From an uncultured Enterorhabdus sp. (GTDB taxonomy: Bacteria > Actinomycetota > Coriobacteriia > Coriobacteriales > Eggerthellaceae), in contig CANPHS010000006.1 of NCBI GenBank assembly GCA_947573925.1, positions 1-40,820 of the forward strand: 40,820 nt of DNA. Direction: 5' to 3'. Under the pieces are notes generated by a model, which was not told the DNA's origin, ran no database searches, and saw only the letters and a program-made list of their open reading frames with translations. Below, piece after piece: positions 16,707 through 26,764 of this stretch. Position 1 is the first letter of the stretch, and each line of letters begins with the position of its first letter. The translations under genes were made by a program, and so were the position numbers.

Positions 16707-19591
16707 ATGACCCAGACAACCCTCAGCCGGCGCGGTTTCATGAAAGCCGCCGCGGCCACCGGCGCGGCGCTCGCCGCCGCGTCCGTCCCGCTGCTGGAAA
16801 CCGCGGACGCGGCCTTTGCCGACGGCTCCGTGGAGCGCGTGATGCACAAGACCGCCTGCCACGGCTGCACCAACTGCTGCCCGGTGCGCGTGTACACCGA
16901 GGACGGCCGCGTCGTGAAGATCGAGGGCGACCCGGACGGCCCCCTGAACAAGGGCGGCGTGTGCCTGAAGTGCCTGTCCCAGATTCAGACCGTCTACAGC
17001 CCCCGCCACGTGCTGCACCCCATGAAGCGCGTGGGCGAGCGCGGCGAGAACAAATGGAGGCCATCAGCTGGGACGAGGCCGTGGACTTGGCCGGCGAGCA
17101 GATCGCCACGGCCGTGAAGAAGTACGGCCCCTACTCCTACTGGAGCGCCCGCGGAGGCGGCGGGGCCTACATCGAGTGGGAGACCTCGGGCCTCGACTAT
17201 ACCTTCGGCGGCTGCAACTCGCTGGCCTCCGGCGCCTGCCAGTGCGCCATGCCCCGCGACTTCGTGTCCACCACCTCGGTCGGCTTCAACTGCTGCGTCG
17301 ACATGGACAACGTGGACCGCTGGGTGGGCATCACCGACAACGCCGAGCTGGACGGCACGCGCCGCGACGACACCGAGCGCGTCTTCGTGCTGTGGGGCAG
17401 CCAGCCCCATTCGTCGAAGGCGGCCCACGGCGGCCACGGCCTCACCGACGCCCGCTCCAACCTGGGCGCCAAGACCATCGTGGTGGACCCGTACCTGACC
17501 GCCGAGGCCTCCAAGGCCGACGTGTGGCTGCCCGTGCGGCCCGGCTCCGACTGCGCCCTCATGCTGGCCTGGATTCACCACATCATCGAGAACGACCTGT
17601 ACGACGAGGAGTTCGTGAAGCACTGGACGAACCTGCCCTTCCTCATCAACCCCGACACGCGCCTGGCCTACAAGGCCGAGGACGTGTGGCCCGGCTACGT
17701 GAACCCGGCCGCCGACCCGGCGGGCGTCTACGACACCCCGGCCTACGTGTGCTTCGACGCCAAGACGGGCTCCATCCAGCCCTTCCCCTTCACCGCCCCC
17801 GAGGATTGCGCCGTTGACCCGGTCATCTTCGCCACCGCCACGGTGAACGGCAAGGAGGCCAAGACCGCCGGCCAGATCTACCGCGAGGAGGCGGAGCCCT
17901 GGACCCTGGAGGCGGCCGGCGAGACCTGCTGGCTCGATCCGGAGCGCATCCGCGAGGCCATCGAGCTGTACGCGAACGCCGATTTCGGCGGCCTCTCCAA
18001 CGGCGTGTTCTCCGACCACCAGGAGAACTCCTCCACCGCGCCTTTGGGGGCGCTCGCCATCGACGCGCTGCGCGGCTACGTGGAATCCCCCTGCTCCGCC
18101 TTCCAGAACCACGGCGCCGCCAGCCGCACTCCTGACCGCCCGACCCAGCGTCTGGGCGTGTTCTCCTCCACCTTCGAGCGCTACGGCCTGGGCTGGACCA
18201 CCGGCCTCACCAAGGGCGAGAACGACCGCCTGCTGGACGAGATTGTGGCGGGCTGGGACGCCAAGGGCCGCGACGGCAAGGAGATGCAGCGCTACTTCTT
18301 CCAGTCCCGCTGCGACACCATGGGCGCCAACGAGCATAAGGGCACTCACCAGTGGCAGACCTGCGCCCCCAAGGAGCTGCGGCTGGCCATCACCACCGGC
18401 GAGCCCTACCGCCCGCGCGTGATGTACGAGATGTCCGGCAACAAGTACGCGGTCATGGGCCCGTCCCTGGAATGGAAGAAGGCCTACGACCAGCAGGACT
18501 TCGTCATCCAGCAGTATCCGAACATGACCTCGTTCACCGTGCAGACCGTCGACTTGTTCCTGCCCACCAACGAGTGGCTGGAGTACGACTCCTACGAGGC
18601 CCCGGGCACCCACTTCAACCGCCACTACGCCCGCTGCCAGGTGACGCACCTCGGCGAGACCGTGAACCCCTTCGTGTCGCCCTACCAGGTGGCAGAAGCG
18701 GCCGTGGAGAAGCTCGGCGCCGAGAACGTGTTCGACCCCGACACCTACAAGGTGCCGTTCTTCGAGAGCCTGGAAGCGGCCCGGGCCGCGTGGGCCGAGC
18801 AGATGGGCAAGGAGAGTTGGCAGGCGATGCTCGACGACATCGACCACCGCTTCACCGAAGAGCCCATGGACACCTACATGGCCTACTACCAGTACAAGGA
18901 ACCGGTGAGCGATGGGCTGCCCCGCGGGTTCGCCACCATGTCGCGCAAGGTGGACGTGTACTCCGAGGCCATGCTGCGCCTGGCCCGCACCGGCTTCCCC
19001 TACATGTACCCCTTCGATCAGCCGGCCTGCGAGGATTACGACCCCATCTGCACCTTCAAGGAACCCACGGAAAGCCCCCTCGAGGGCCAGCCGGGCTACG
19101 ATCCGGAATACCCGCTCGTCATCACCACGGGCCGCTTGCCCCACTTCCACCACGGCACCATGCGCCACGCCCCCTTCGTGCGCGAGGTCATGCCGGCGCC
19201 GGAGCTGAAGATCAACCCGGCCACGGCCGCCGAGTACGGCATCGAGCATTTGGACTGGGTGAAGATCACCTCGCGGCGCGGCTCCTCCAATGCCCGGGCC
19301 TACCTCACCGAGGGCATTGCCCCCGGCGTCCTCATCACCGAGCGCTTTTGGAACCCGGAGTGCTTCGACGAGACCCAGGAGACCATCACCCCGGGCATCG
19401 AGGAGTGCGGCTACAACATCATGTCCGCCGACGAGTTCCAAAACCCCTGCTTCGCCACGAACAGCTACCGCGCCTTCACGGTGAAGATCGAGAAGACCAC
19501 CCGCCCCGAGCGCATCTGGATCGAGAGCGAGCAGTTCCAACCGTTCATGCCCACGCTTTCGGGCGAACCTGTCACCGAGGAGGTGTTCTAA
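16707..19591 (+). pseudogene. Molybdopterin (bis-MGD) oxidoreductase catalytic subunit, Tat signal, split by a 1-nt frameshift at about 17057
   Basis: 16707 frame: MTQTTLSRRGFMKAAAATGA...CHGCTNCCPVRVYTEDGRVVKIEGDPDGPLNKGGVCLKC...VGERGENKW. The ORF listed from 16961 continues EAISWDEAVDLAGEQIA...; restoring one G (TGG GAG GCC) joins them. Confidence 0.85.
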
Positions 19592-20179
19592 ATGCGCAAG
19601 GGCCTGCTGATCAACCTGGATCGTTGCTCCGGCTGCGACAGCTGCATCGTGGCATGCAAGCTGGAAAACGACCTGCCCCTGGGCCATTTCTACAACAAGG
19701 TGATCGCCGTGGGCCCCACGGGCACCTTCCCCGACGTGGAGAAGTACTGGCTGCCCTCCCAGTGCCAGCAGTGCGAGAACCCGGCCTGCGTGCATGTGTG
19801 CCCCACGGCGGCCAGCTACCGCGACCCGGAGACGGGCATGGTGCTCATCGACAAGGAGAAGTGCATCGGCTGCCAGTACTGCATCTACGCCTGCCCCTAC
19901 GGCGTACGCCAGTTCAACGAGGATGCCGGTGTGGTGCAGAAGTGCACCCTGTGCGCCCAGATCACCGCTGACGGCGACGGCGTGCCGGCCTGCGTGCACA
20001 ACTGCAACTGCGGCGCCCGCTTCTTCGGCGACTACGACGACCCCGATTCCGACGTGTGCCGCGAACTGGCGAAGTACCCGGACGAGGCCATCCACACGCT
20101 GCCCGACCCCGGCAATGCCAAGCCGCTCACACGCTACATCCTGTCCCCCAAGATCGCAAGCTGGAAGGAGCTGGTGTAA
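19592..20179 (+). CDS. DmsB-like four-cluster ferredoxin subunit
   Basis: MRKGLLINLDRCSGCDSCIVACKLEND, CQQCENPACVHVCPTAA, CIGCQYCIYACPYGVRQF, CTLCAQ. Confidence 0.92.
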   Translation: MRKGLLINLDRCSGCDSCIVACKLENDLPLGHFYNKVIAVGPTGTFPDVEKYWLPSQCQQCENPACVHVCPTAASYRDPETGMVLIDKEKCIGCQYCIYACPYGVRQFNEDAGVVQKCTLCAQITADGDGVPACVHNCNCGARFFGDYDDPDSDVCRELAKYPDEAIHTLPDPGNAKPLTRYILSPKIASWKELV

Positions 20180-20181
20180 CC

Positions 20182-21093
20182 ATGGCGATCCAATGGCCCC
20201 TTGTCCTGTTCTCCCTGCTGGCCGGCGGTGCCGGCGGCCTGCTCGCCTTCACCGGCCTCTCCGAGCTGCTCGGCGGTTCCCGCACGGTGCGCCGCCGCGC
20301 CTCGTGGGTGGCCCTGGCGCTGCTCGTCGTGGGCGGCCTCGCCTCGGTGGCGCACCTGGCCTCGCCCCTGCACGCCATCAGCGCCGTGACGAACCTGCTG
20401 TCCTTCTCGGGCATCTCCATCGAGCTGATGCTTTTGGGCGCAAACTTCATCGTGGGTGCCGCGTACCTAGGACTCACCCGCGAGGGCGACGGCGGCGCGG
20501 CGACGAAGGTATTCGCGGTGCTGGCCGTGGTGTGCGGCATCGCCATCGGGTTCTTCTGCGGCCACGGATACGTGATCGACGCCCAGCCGACGTGGAGCAC
20601 CGAGACGCTGCCCTTGGCCTACCTGGGCACGGCCCTGGCCCTGGGCGCGTTCCTGTACGCGCTGGTGGCCGGACTGGCGAAGAAGCCGGCCGGTGCCGAG
20701 GTCGCGAGGGCCGACAGCTCTGACGGCGCCCCTGCGGCGACGGTTGTCGCGAGCGAGCTGGGCGGCAAGCTGTGGCTCGCCGTGCTGGTGTGCTGCGCCT
20801 TGGACGCCGTGGGCATCGTGGCCTACGGGCTGTTCCTCGGCTTCGACGCCGCCGGGGCCCACGGTGCCCTGTTCTGGGGCGGTTGCGTGGTCGTCGGCGT
20901 GGCCGGCGTGCTGGCCTGCGGCGTTGCCGGCATGACGGCCGCGGCGACGAAGGCCCCGGTGCCCCTGGCCGCCGTGGGCGCGGCCTGCGCCTTCGTGGGC
21001 GGCATCGCCCTGCGTATGCTCATGTGGGCAGCAGCCACCGGCTACCTCGACCTGTTCTCCCACACCGTTCCCAGCGTCATGCTGAACCTGTAG
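20182..21093 (+). CDS. DmsC-like membrane anchor subunit
   Basis: MAIQWPLVLFSLLAGGAGGLLAFTGLSELLGG..., about 8 TMs; ATG 20182 right after the DmsB-like stop. Confidence 0.82.
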   Translation: MAIQWPLVLFSLLAGGAGGLLAFTGLSELLGGSRTVRRRASWVALALLVVGGLASVAHLASPLHAISAVTNLLSFSGISIELMLLGANFIVGAAYLGLTREGDGGAATKVFAVLAVVCGIAIGFFCGHGYVIDAQPTWSTETLPLAYLGTALALGAFLYALVAGLAKKPAGAEVARADSSDGAPAATVVASELGGKLWLAVLVCCALDAVGIVAYGLFLGFDAAGAHGALFWGGCVVVGVAGVLACGVAGMTAAATKAPVPLAAVGAACAFVGGIALRMLMWAAATGYLDLFSHTVPSVMLNL

Positions 21094-21112
21094 CGCATTT
21101 CCTCTCTTTTCC

Positions 21113-21151
21113 GGCGGCGGGAGGCTTTCCTCCTTCCTGCTTCCCGCCGCC
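21113..21151 (+). other. Hairpin in the dmsC-like/torD-like spacer
   Basis: GGCGGCGGGA...TCCCGCCGCC. Confidence 0.5.
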
Positions 21152-21185
21152 CCTCCTCATCCACTCGTCATCTAAGGAGCTTGCC

Positions 21186-21869
21186 ATGAACGACAACACC
21201 CGCGCCGAGGCCATCGCGCTGTGCGAGAGCCGCGCCGGCCTCTACCACCTGATCGCCACGCTGTACTTCCAGCCGCTCTCCCAGGAGCAGATCGACGCCC
21301 TGGCCGCAAGCGATATCGCGGACGCGGCGTCGGAAGAGGGCTCCCCCTTCGCCATCGCCTGCGCCGATTTGTCCAAAGCGTTGCGCCTGCGCCATTCCGG
21401 CACGAAGGAAACGCTGGCCGCCGACTATACCGGCGCCTTCTACGGCATCCGTACCGTGAGCGGCCGCACCGCCCAGCCGTTCCAGTCCCTGTTCGAGGCG
21501 AACGCCCTGGGACTCATGGGCGAGGCCCGCAGCGAGGTGTACCGCACGCTGAAGGCCCATGCCCTGCGCGTGCCCGCAGGTGCCGACCTGCCGGAAGACC
21601 ACCTGTCGTTCATCTGCGAGTACCTGGCCTTCCTGTGCGACGAGACCGCAGCAACCCTTCGCGAGCAACGCGACGAGGATGCCGCCTCGCTGATCCGGGA
21701 CCAGCGGGACTTCTTCGAAACGCACGTCGCCTCCTGGTTTCCCACCTTCCACGCCATCGCCAACCAGATCGTGGAGACCCGCTTCTACCGCGGCGTCCTC
21801 AACCTGACGGAGGCCTTCATCGCCGAAGAGGCCGCCATGCTCGATGATCTCGAGCGGCTACTCAGCTGA
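21186..21869 (+). CDS. TorD/DmsD-type molybdoenzyme maturation chaperone
   Basis: AGLYHLIATLYFQPLSQEQ, LAADYTGAFYGI, LPEDHLSFICEYLAFL; SD AAGGAGC. Confidence 0.8.
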   Translation: MNDNTRAEAIALCESRAGLYHLIATLYFQPLSQEQIDALAASDIADAASEEGSPFAIACADLSKALRLRHSGTKETLAADYTGAFYGIRTVSGRTAQPFQSLFEANALGLMGEARSEVYRTLKAHALRVPAGADLPEDHLSFICEYLAFLCDETAATLREQRDEDAASLIRDQRDFFETHVASWFPTFHAIANQIVETRFYRGVLNLTEAFIAEEAAMLDDLERLLS

Positions 21870-23960
21870 GTCCGGACGCTGGTCTCGCGGATCGCGACCG
21901 CCGCCCGGACCTCCCATGCCGCGGTCTCCCATGCCGCCCACGGTGTTGGTCGGGGTGGTGGAGGCGGTGAATTCGGTAGCCGCGCCGTTCACGATGGCCT
22001 GGTAGGTGCCGCCTTCGGTGAAGTTGGGGGACGAGACCACGACGCACTGGAAGGCCTTGGGCACCGTGCACTCGGCGATGGTCGCGCCCGAGGCGTCGGC
22101 GATGGCCAGGGTATCGCCGGCCGCACCGCTCACGGCCACGAGGGCGAAGGGCTGGGTGCCCTCGGTGAAGGTCTCGGCCATGCCCGCCGATCCGGCGAGG
22201 ATGACGGTGCCACCCGTCACTGTGGCGCCGTACTCGTAGTCGAGGGCGCTGTCGCCGCCGCCGGCCGAACCATTGACGAGCACGGTGCCACCGTTGATTT
22301 CCACATACCCGTTGGAATCGAGCCCATCGCCGCCGGCATCGATGGTCACCTTCCCGCCGTTGATCTGGATGAGGCAGTCCTCGCTGGCATTGGCTGCCAT
22401 CGGGCCGCCTGCACCGCCGCCCATGCCGCCGTCCGGAGCACCCTGGGGTTGCTGACCGTCGGCCATGTCGGCGGGAGGTTCGGGCACCTGACCCTCTTCC
22501 ACGCCTTCGGGAAGCTCGGGGCGCTCGCCGCTGGCGGAATCGAAGCCCTCAGGGAGCTCGGGCATGGCGCCGTTTTCGCCCATCGGGGGCTGGGGCCGCT
22601 GGCCGTCGGCGCCCGTGGGGGACTCGGGCATCTGTCCCTCTTCCATACCCTCGGGCAACGCCGGGGGCTCGCCGACGCCGTCGCCCGGAGTGTCCTGCTC
22701 CCCGCCGGCCGCGGTGTCGCCGCCGGTTTCGCCATCCGCAGCGGTCGCCTCCACCGTGCCTTCGGTCTCATCCGAGCGCTCGGCCACGGCGGCGTTGATG
22801 CCGTCGTCGCTGGCCACGATATTCAACGCGCCATCGTTGACGATCACCTTCTCGGTCTCGATGCCCTCATCGCATCCGGTCACGTTCAGCGTACCGCCGT
22901 CCATGGTGAAGCGGGTCTCAGGGTTCATGCCTTTGCCGCCGGCTTCCACGGTGAAGTCGCCGCCGGTCATGGCCGCCTCCACTTCCGAGCGGAAGGCGTG
23001 ATCAGCCGCCGTCACCGTGCCCTCGCCCCCGGCAATGCGCAGGTAGGTGGCGGCCTGGATGCCGTCGTCCTGCACCTCCAACGCGAAGGTGCCGCCGTCG
23101 ATGGCCACGAAGCCGCGCGTGGGATCCTCGTCGTTGCTCGACCGGATGCCGTCCTCCCCCGCCGTCACCGTAAACGTGCCGTCGGCGATCTTCACGCAGT
23201 CCTTCCCGCGCAAGCCGTCCTCCTTGGCCGTCACGGCGATGGCGCCGCCCGTCACCACCAGGTCGTCCTTGGAGTTCACGCCGTGACGGCAGTTGCCTTC
23301 CACGGTGAGAGCGCCCGTGCCGTTGATGGTGAGGTCGACCTTGGAGAACAGAGCCGCGTTGGGCTCGTCCTCCCCTTCAGCCAGGGCGTAGTCGGCGCCG
23401 TCGGCCAGCGTGTTCTGCGAGCCCTCGGCCAAGGTCACGAACACCTTGTCCGCCTGCTGAATGTTCAGCGCCGCGCCGTCAGCGTTGCGAATGGAGGCGC
23501 CGGCCAGCACCACCTGCACCTTGTCCTGGTCGCTGGCGTTCACCACCACCTCCCCGTCGGCCAGCTCGCCGGACACCACGTAGGTGCCCGCCGCCGAGAT
23601 AGTCACCGTGGAACCGTCGGCTGTGGCACCTTCGCCTGTCACCGTGGCCCCGTCGCCCGCAAGTGCTATGGTCGTAGCGGAAGCCGCATCGTAGGAAGCG
23701 TCCTTGTCGCGATCAGAATAGCCGAAGTCCATCCCGTCGATGTCGATGAGCGCATCCCAGTCGACGGCTTCCGCACCACTATCGGTCGCGGACGTATCCT
23801 GCTTCTGAGCGTCATCGCCAGCGACAGCCGCATCGTCGCTATAGTTCCCGCCCGCACATCCCGTCAGCGCCAACGCCCCCGTCAGCGCCACAGCCACCGC
23901 CCCGCGAGCCCAAGCCCGTCGTCGAGCGGCCACCTGATCCAATAAGCTATTCTTCACCAT
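21858..23960 (-). CDS. Large lipoprotein with carbohydrate-binding (DUF4353-like) beta-repeat domain
   Basis: Lipobox LALTGCAGG; repeated GGTFxxxxxxDGIxA motifs; Pro/Glu/Met-rich linker. Start 23960 (MVKNSLLD) or 23978. Confidence 0.8.
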   Translation of the reverse strand: MVKNSLLDQVAARRRAWARGAVAVALTGALALTGCAGGNYSDDAAVAGDDAQKQDTSATDSGAEAVDWDALIDIDGMDFGYSDRDKDASYDAASATTIALAGDGATVTGEGATADGSTVTISAAGTYVVSGELADGEVVVNASDQDKVQVVLAGASIRNADGAALNIQQADKVFVTLAEGSQNTLADGADYALAEGEDEPNAALFSKVDLTINGTGALTVEGNCRHGVNSKDDLVVTGGAIAVTAKEDGLRGKDCVKIADGTFTVTAGEDGIRSSNDEDPTRGFVAIDGGTFALEVQDDGIQAATYLRIAGGEGTVTAADHAFRSEVEAAMTGGDFTVEAGGKGMNPETRFTMDGGTLNVTGCDEGIETEKVIVNDGALNIVASDDGINAAVAERSDETEGTVEATAADGETGGDTAAGGEQDTPGDGVGEPPALPEGMEEGQMPESPTGADGQRPQPPMGENGAMPELPEGFDSASGERPELPEGVEEGQVPEPPADMADGQQPQGAPDGGMGGGAGGPMAANASEDCLIQINGGKVTIDAGGDGLDSNGYVEINGGTVLVNGSAGGGDSALDYEYGATVTGGTVILAGSAGMAETFTEGTQPFALVAVSGAAGDTLAIADASGATIAECTVPKAFQCVVVSSPNFTEGGTYQAIVNGAATEFTASTTPTNTVGGMGDRGMGGPGGGRDPRDQRPDSAE

Positions 23961-24008
23961 GTTCAATTCCTTTTCCATTCGATAATTTCAACCAGGGAAA
24001 CCGTTCCA

Positions 24009-24207
24009 GGCGGCTTCCGGATGTGCGGTTTCGGCGATCTCTGAGCGCCCCACGGAGAACGCGGCCCATAAGAAGCAGATTCCACTTCAGCAGCAACAAT
24101 GCTGGGATAGTACCGGCAGATGTGCGTCATCTTCTCTGCTTCTTTTGCCGCGTTCGCAGTGGGATCAGCGCTCAGCGGGCGACGAAACCGCACATCCGGG
24201 AGCCGCC
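24009..24207. repeat. ~199-bp hairpin element, copy A
   Basis: GGCGGCTTCCGGATGTGCGGTTTCG / CGAAACCGCACATCCGGGAGCCGCC ends; core shared with copy B at 30085-30281. Confidence 0.85.
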
Positions 24208-24246
24208 CCCGAGCGGGCGACGAAACCGGTCGCTCGGGAGCCGCCC
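24208..24246. repeat. Tandem partial duplication (38-bp period) of the right end of copy A
   Basis: AGCGGGCGACGAAACCG at 24174 and 24212; GGGAGCCGCCC at 24198 and 24236. Confidence 0.75.
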
Positions 24247-24259
24247 GAGCAGAGCCGGC

Positions 24260-24955
24260 TTACAACGTTTCCCGACCCTGGGGCATAACCCCGAGAGAGA
24301 TCTTCAAGTTGCCGTTCAAGCAGCGCAGTTCGTCGATGAGGGCCTTCTCCAGCCCCGGCTCCCGCAGGCGCAGCGCATAGGTGAGCTGGAAGAGGCTGCC
24401 CATGTTCGTGGTGGTCACTTCCGTCAGTTCCGCCTCGCTGGCGTAGCGGGCCAGCACGCCGTCGAAGATGCCGTCGTATTCCAAATCCTCGGGGATGGTG
24501 ATCTTCAACATCTTCCCCGGTTCGTGCGGACGCCCAAAGGGAGTGAGCACGAACAGCAGGTTCACCACGGCCACTACCAGGGTGAACACCACGGCGAGCC
24601 CCAAAAAGCCCATGCCCGTGGCCAGGCCGACGGCCATGGCCAGAAACACGCTGCCGATGTCCTTGGCCGAGCCGGGGATGGAGCGGAACCGCACGAGGTT
24701 GAACACGCCCATGACGGCGATGCCCGCGCCGAGGTTCCCGTTCACCAGGGTGATGACCATCTGCACGATGAGCGGCAGCAGCGCCAGGGTGACCACGAAG
24801 TTCTTCGAGTAGTTGTGGCGGAACATGTACACGGCCGCGCAGGCCATGCCGAGCACCACCGAGGCGGCGCAGCACAGTAAGAAGTCAGCCGCCGACACGG
24901 CGCCCACGAGGGATTCGGCGCTGCCGAACACAGAGCTGAACGTTGATTCGAGCAT
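24260..24955 (-). CDS. DUF4956 family membrane protein
   Basis: MLESTFSSVFGSAESLVG...NLGAGIAVMGVFNLVRFRSIPGSAKDIGSVFLAMAVGLATGMG. Confidence 0.85.
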   Translation of the reverse strand: MLESTFSSVFGSAESLVGAVSAADFLLCCAASVVLGMACAAVYMFRHNYSKNFVVTLALLPLIVQMVITLVNGNLGAGIAVMGVFNLVRFRSIPGSAKDIGSVFLAMAVGLATGMGFLGLAVVFTLVVAVVNLLFVLTPFGRPHEPGKMLKITIPEDLEYDGIFDGVLARYASEAELTEVTTTNMGSLFQLTYALRLREPGLEKALIDELRCLNGNLKISLGVMPQGRETL

Positions 24956-24969
24956 AGTTTTCCTTTCTT

Positions 24970-25905
24970 CTAGCTGACTGCGAGGGCCGCTTGTAGCGCA
25001 GTGCCCTCGCAGAGTTGGTAGGCGTTGCCGTACTTGGTGAACGGCACCGGGTAGATGGCGTGGGCCGAAAGCGCCTCCACGAGCCACGGCGGGTAGGGGC
25101 CGGCGCTTTTGATCTCCAAAATGGATTCCGTCGGCGCAATGATGGGTTCCCAATCCTGCGCGAGGCCGTGGCAATTACGGTACGCCAAGCGGTCGTCGAA
25201 GGTGAGGCGCAGACCGGGATCGAGAGCCGCGCTTTCATTCGACGGCGCGGGTGCCCAGGCCACGCGGTCGCAAGCGATGCCCATGGAAGGCGCCAGGGGC
25301 AGCCAGCGATCCATGGCGGCTGTCAGTTCCCGGGCGATCTGCCGGGTGGCCGGGGCGAGGGCGGCAGCGACCAGGGCCGGGTCGGCCAAGGGCCAGCGGG
25401 CGCAGGCCTGTTCGTAGGGCAGGCCGCTCACGAAGGCCAGGGCCGCCGGCAGGGTGAGGGCCAACCGACGCTTGTACACGATGCCCTTGAACTTCTTCTT
25501 GATGCCGAAGAACACCGGCACCGTCAGGAGGTCGAAGGCCGCAGCCGCATCGCCGACCGCAGCCGCGGCCGCCCGCACCCGGGCCTCCACCTCGTCGTCG
25601 GCCAGGGGCACGCCGCCAGCCTCGCGTACCACCGGGCCGGCGCCGAAGGCCGCCATAAGCACGACGCCGGCCGCTTCTCCGTAGGTCCGCAGGCGCAGTT
25701 TCTCCTTGTACAGCGGCTTTTCCACCGACCGGGCAATCATGGCCCGGCCCGGCGTGTCCAGATACAGACTCGTGATGCGACTGCGCCCGAACCGGTCCGG
25801 TCCCAGGCCGCCCCCGTTCCGCGCCGCAGCCTCCATGGCGCTGCGCTGGACCGCATCGATGCGATACTTTTTCTCCACGCGCTTGAACACGCTGTCGTAG
25901 GCCAC
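24970..25905 (-). CDS. VTC domain (polyphosphate polymerase-like) protein
   Basis: VAYDSVFKRVEKKYRIDAVQ, SLYLDTPGRAMIARS, YKEKLRLRTYGE, VFFGIKKKFKGIVYKRR, ILEIKSAGPYPPWL. Confidence 0.85.
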   Translation of the reverse strand: MAYDSVFKRVEKKYRIDAVQRSAMEAAARNGGGLGPDRFGRSRITSLYLDTPGRAMIARSVEKPLYKEKLRLRTYGEAAGVVLMAAFGAGPVVREAGGVPLADDEVEARVRAAAAAVGDAAAAFDLLTVPVFFGIKKKFKGIVYKRRLALTLPAALAFVSGLPYEQACARWPLADPALVAAALAPATRQIARELTAAMDRWLPLAPSMGIACDRVAWAPAPSNESAALDPGLRLTFDDRLAYRNCHGLAQDWEPIIAPTESILEIKSAGPYPPWLVEALSAHAIYPVPFTKYGNAYQLCEGTALQAALAVS

Positions 25906-25986
25906 GGCGCCTCCTTTCCCACGCAATCTGCCGACGGGCCGCACCGACCCGCTCCGTGTCAACGGCGGCCCATCTTAGGGGTACTT

Positions 25987-26034
25987 CCTGAAAACTCACT
26001 GAACCAGCGACCTTCCTTTCAGTTTGCCTTCAGG
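25987..26034. promoter_or_regulatory. Candidate response-regulator operator: two inverted pairs of 11-bp-spaced direct repeats
   Basis: CCTGAA-N5-ACTGAA (25987-26003) and TTCAGT-N5-TTCAGG (26018-26034) in the divergent VTC/response-regulator spacer. Confidence 0.65.
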
Positions 26035-26083
26035 AGGCACGGTACAATAACGCCAGCACATTCGCCATGGAGAAGGAGCAGCC

Positions 26084-26764
26084 GTGCGCATACTGGTAGT
26101 GGAAGACGACGTTCGCCTCGCCGAGGCGCTGGCGCGCATTCTGGAAGACAACGGCTACACCGTGGATATGGTGCACGACGGCCAGGCCGGCATCGACTAC
26201 GGCGAGTCGGGCACCTACGACGTCATCATCATGGACGTCATGCTGCCCAAGGTGGACGGCTTCACCGCCACCCAGCGTTTGCGCCGGGCCCACGTGAGCA
26301 CCCCCATCCTGCTGCTCACGGCCCGCGACGCCACCACCGACAAGATCACCGGGCTCGATTCCGGAGCCGACGATTACATGACCAAGCCCTTCTCGCCGGC
26401 CGAGCTCATGGCCCATTTGCGGGCGCTCACCCGCCGCCAGGGCGACGTGGTGTTCGAAACGCTCACAGCAGGCGACCTCACCCTGAACCTGGAAAGCCTC
26501 GACCTCACCTGCGGTGGCGAGACTATCCGCCTGTCGCAGAAGGAATTCGCCATCGCCCGCATTCTCATGGGCACGCCGGGGGCCGTCATCTCGAAGGAGG
26601 CGCTCATCGACCGCGCCTGGGGCCCCGATTCCACGGCCAGTGAGAACAACGTGGAGGCCTACATTTCGTTTCTGCGGAAGAAGATGGGGCACGTGGGTTC
26701 CACGGCCCGCATTGAGACCATCCGCAGCGTGGGCTACCGCTTTGCGGAAGGCGCGGCCCAGTGA
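26084..26764 (+). CDS. OmpR-family response regulator
   Basis: MRILVVEDDVRLAEAL, DVIIMDVMLPKVDGF, GADDYMTKPFSPAELMAHLRAL, winged-helix C-terminus. Confidence 0.94.
   Translation: MRILVVEDDVRLAEALARILEDNGYTVDMVHDGQAGIDYGESGTYDVIIMDVMLPKVDGFTATQRLRRAHVSTPILLLTARDATTDKITGLDSGADDYMTKPFSPAELMAHLRALTRRQGDVVFETLTAGDLTLNLESLDLTCGGETIRLSQKEFAIARILMGTPGAVISKEALIDRAWGPDSTASENNVEAYISFLRKKMGHVGSTARIETIRSVGYRFAEGAAQ

Noticed and set aside
16994-20095. 1033-codon open frame on the minus strand
   Set aside because: Same antisense artefact opposite the cluster 1 catalytic and DmsB-like genes.
24023-24880. 285-aa plus-strand ORF across the hairpin element and DUF4956 gene
   Set aside because: Antisense to DUF4956; its N-terminal part is merely translated hairpin element, which explains the similar peptide at 30083.
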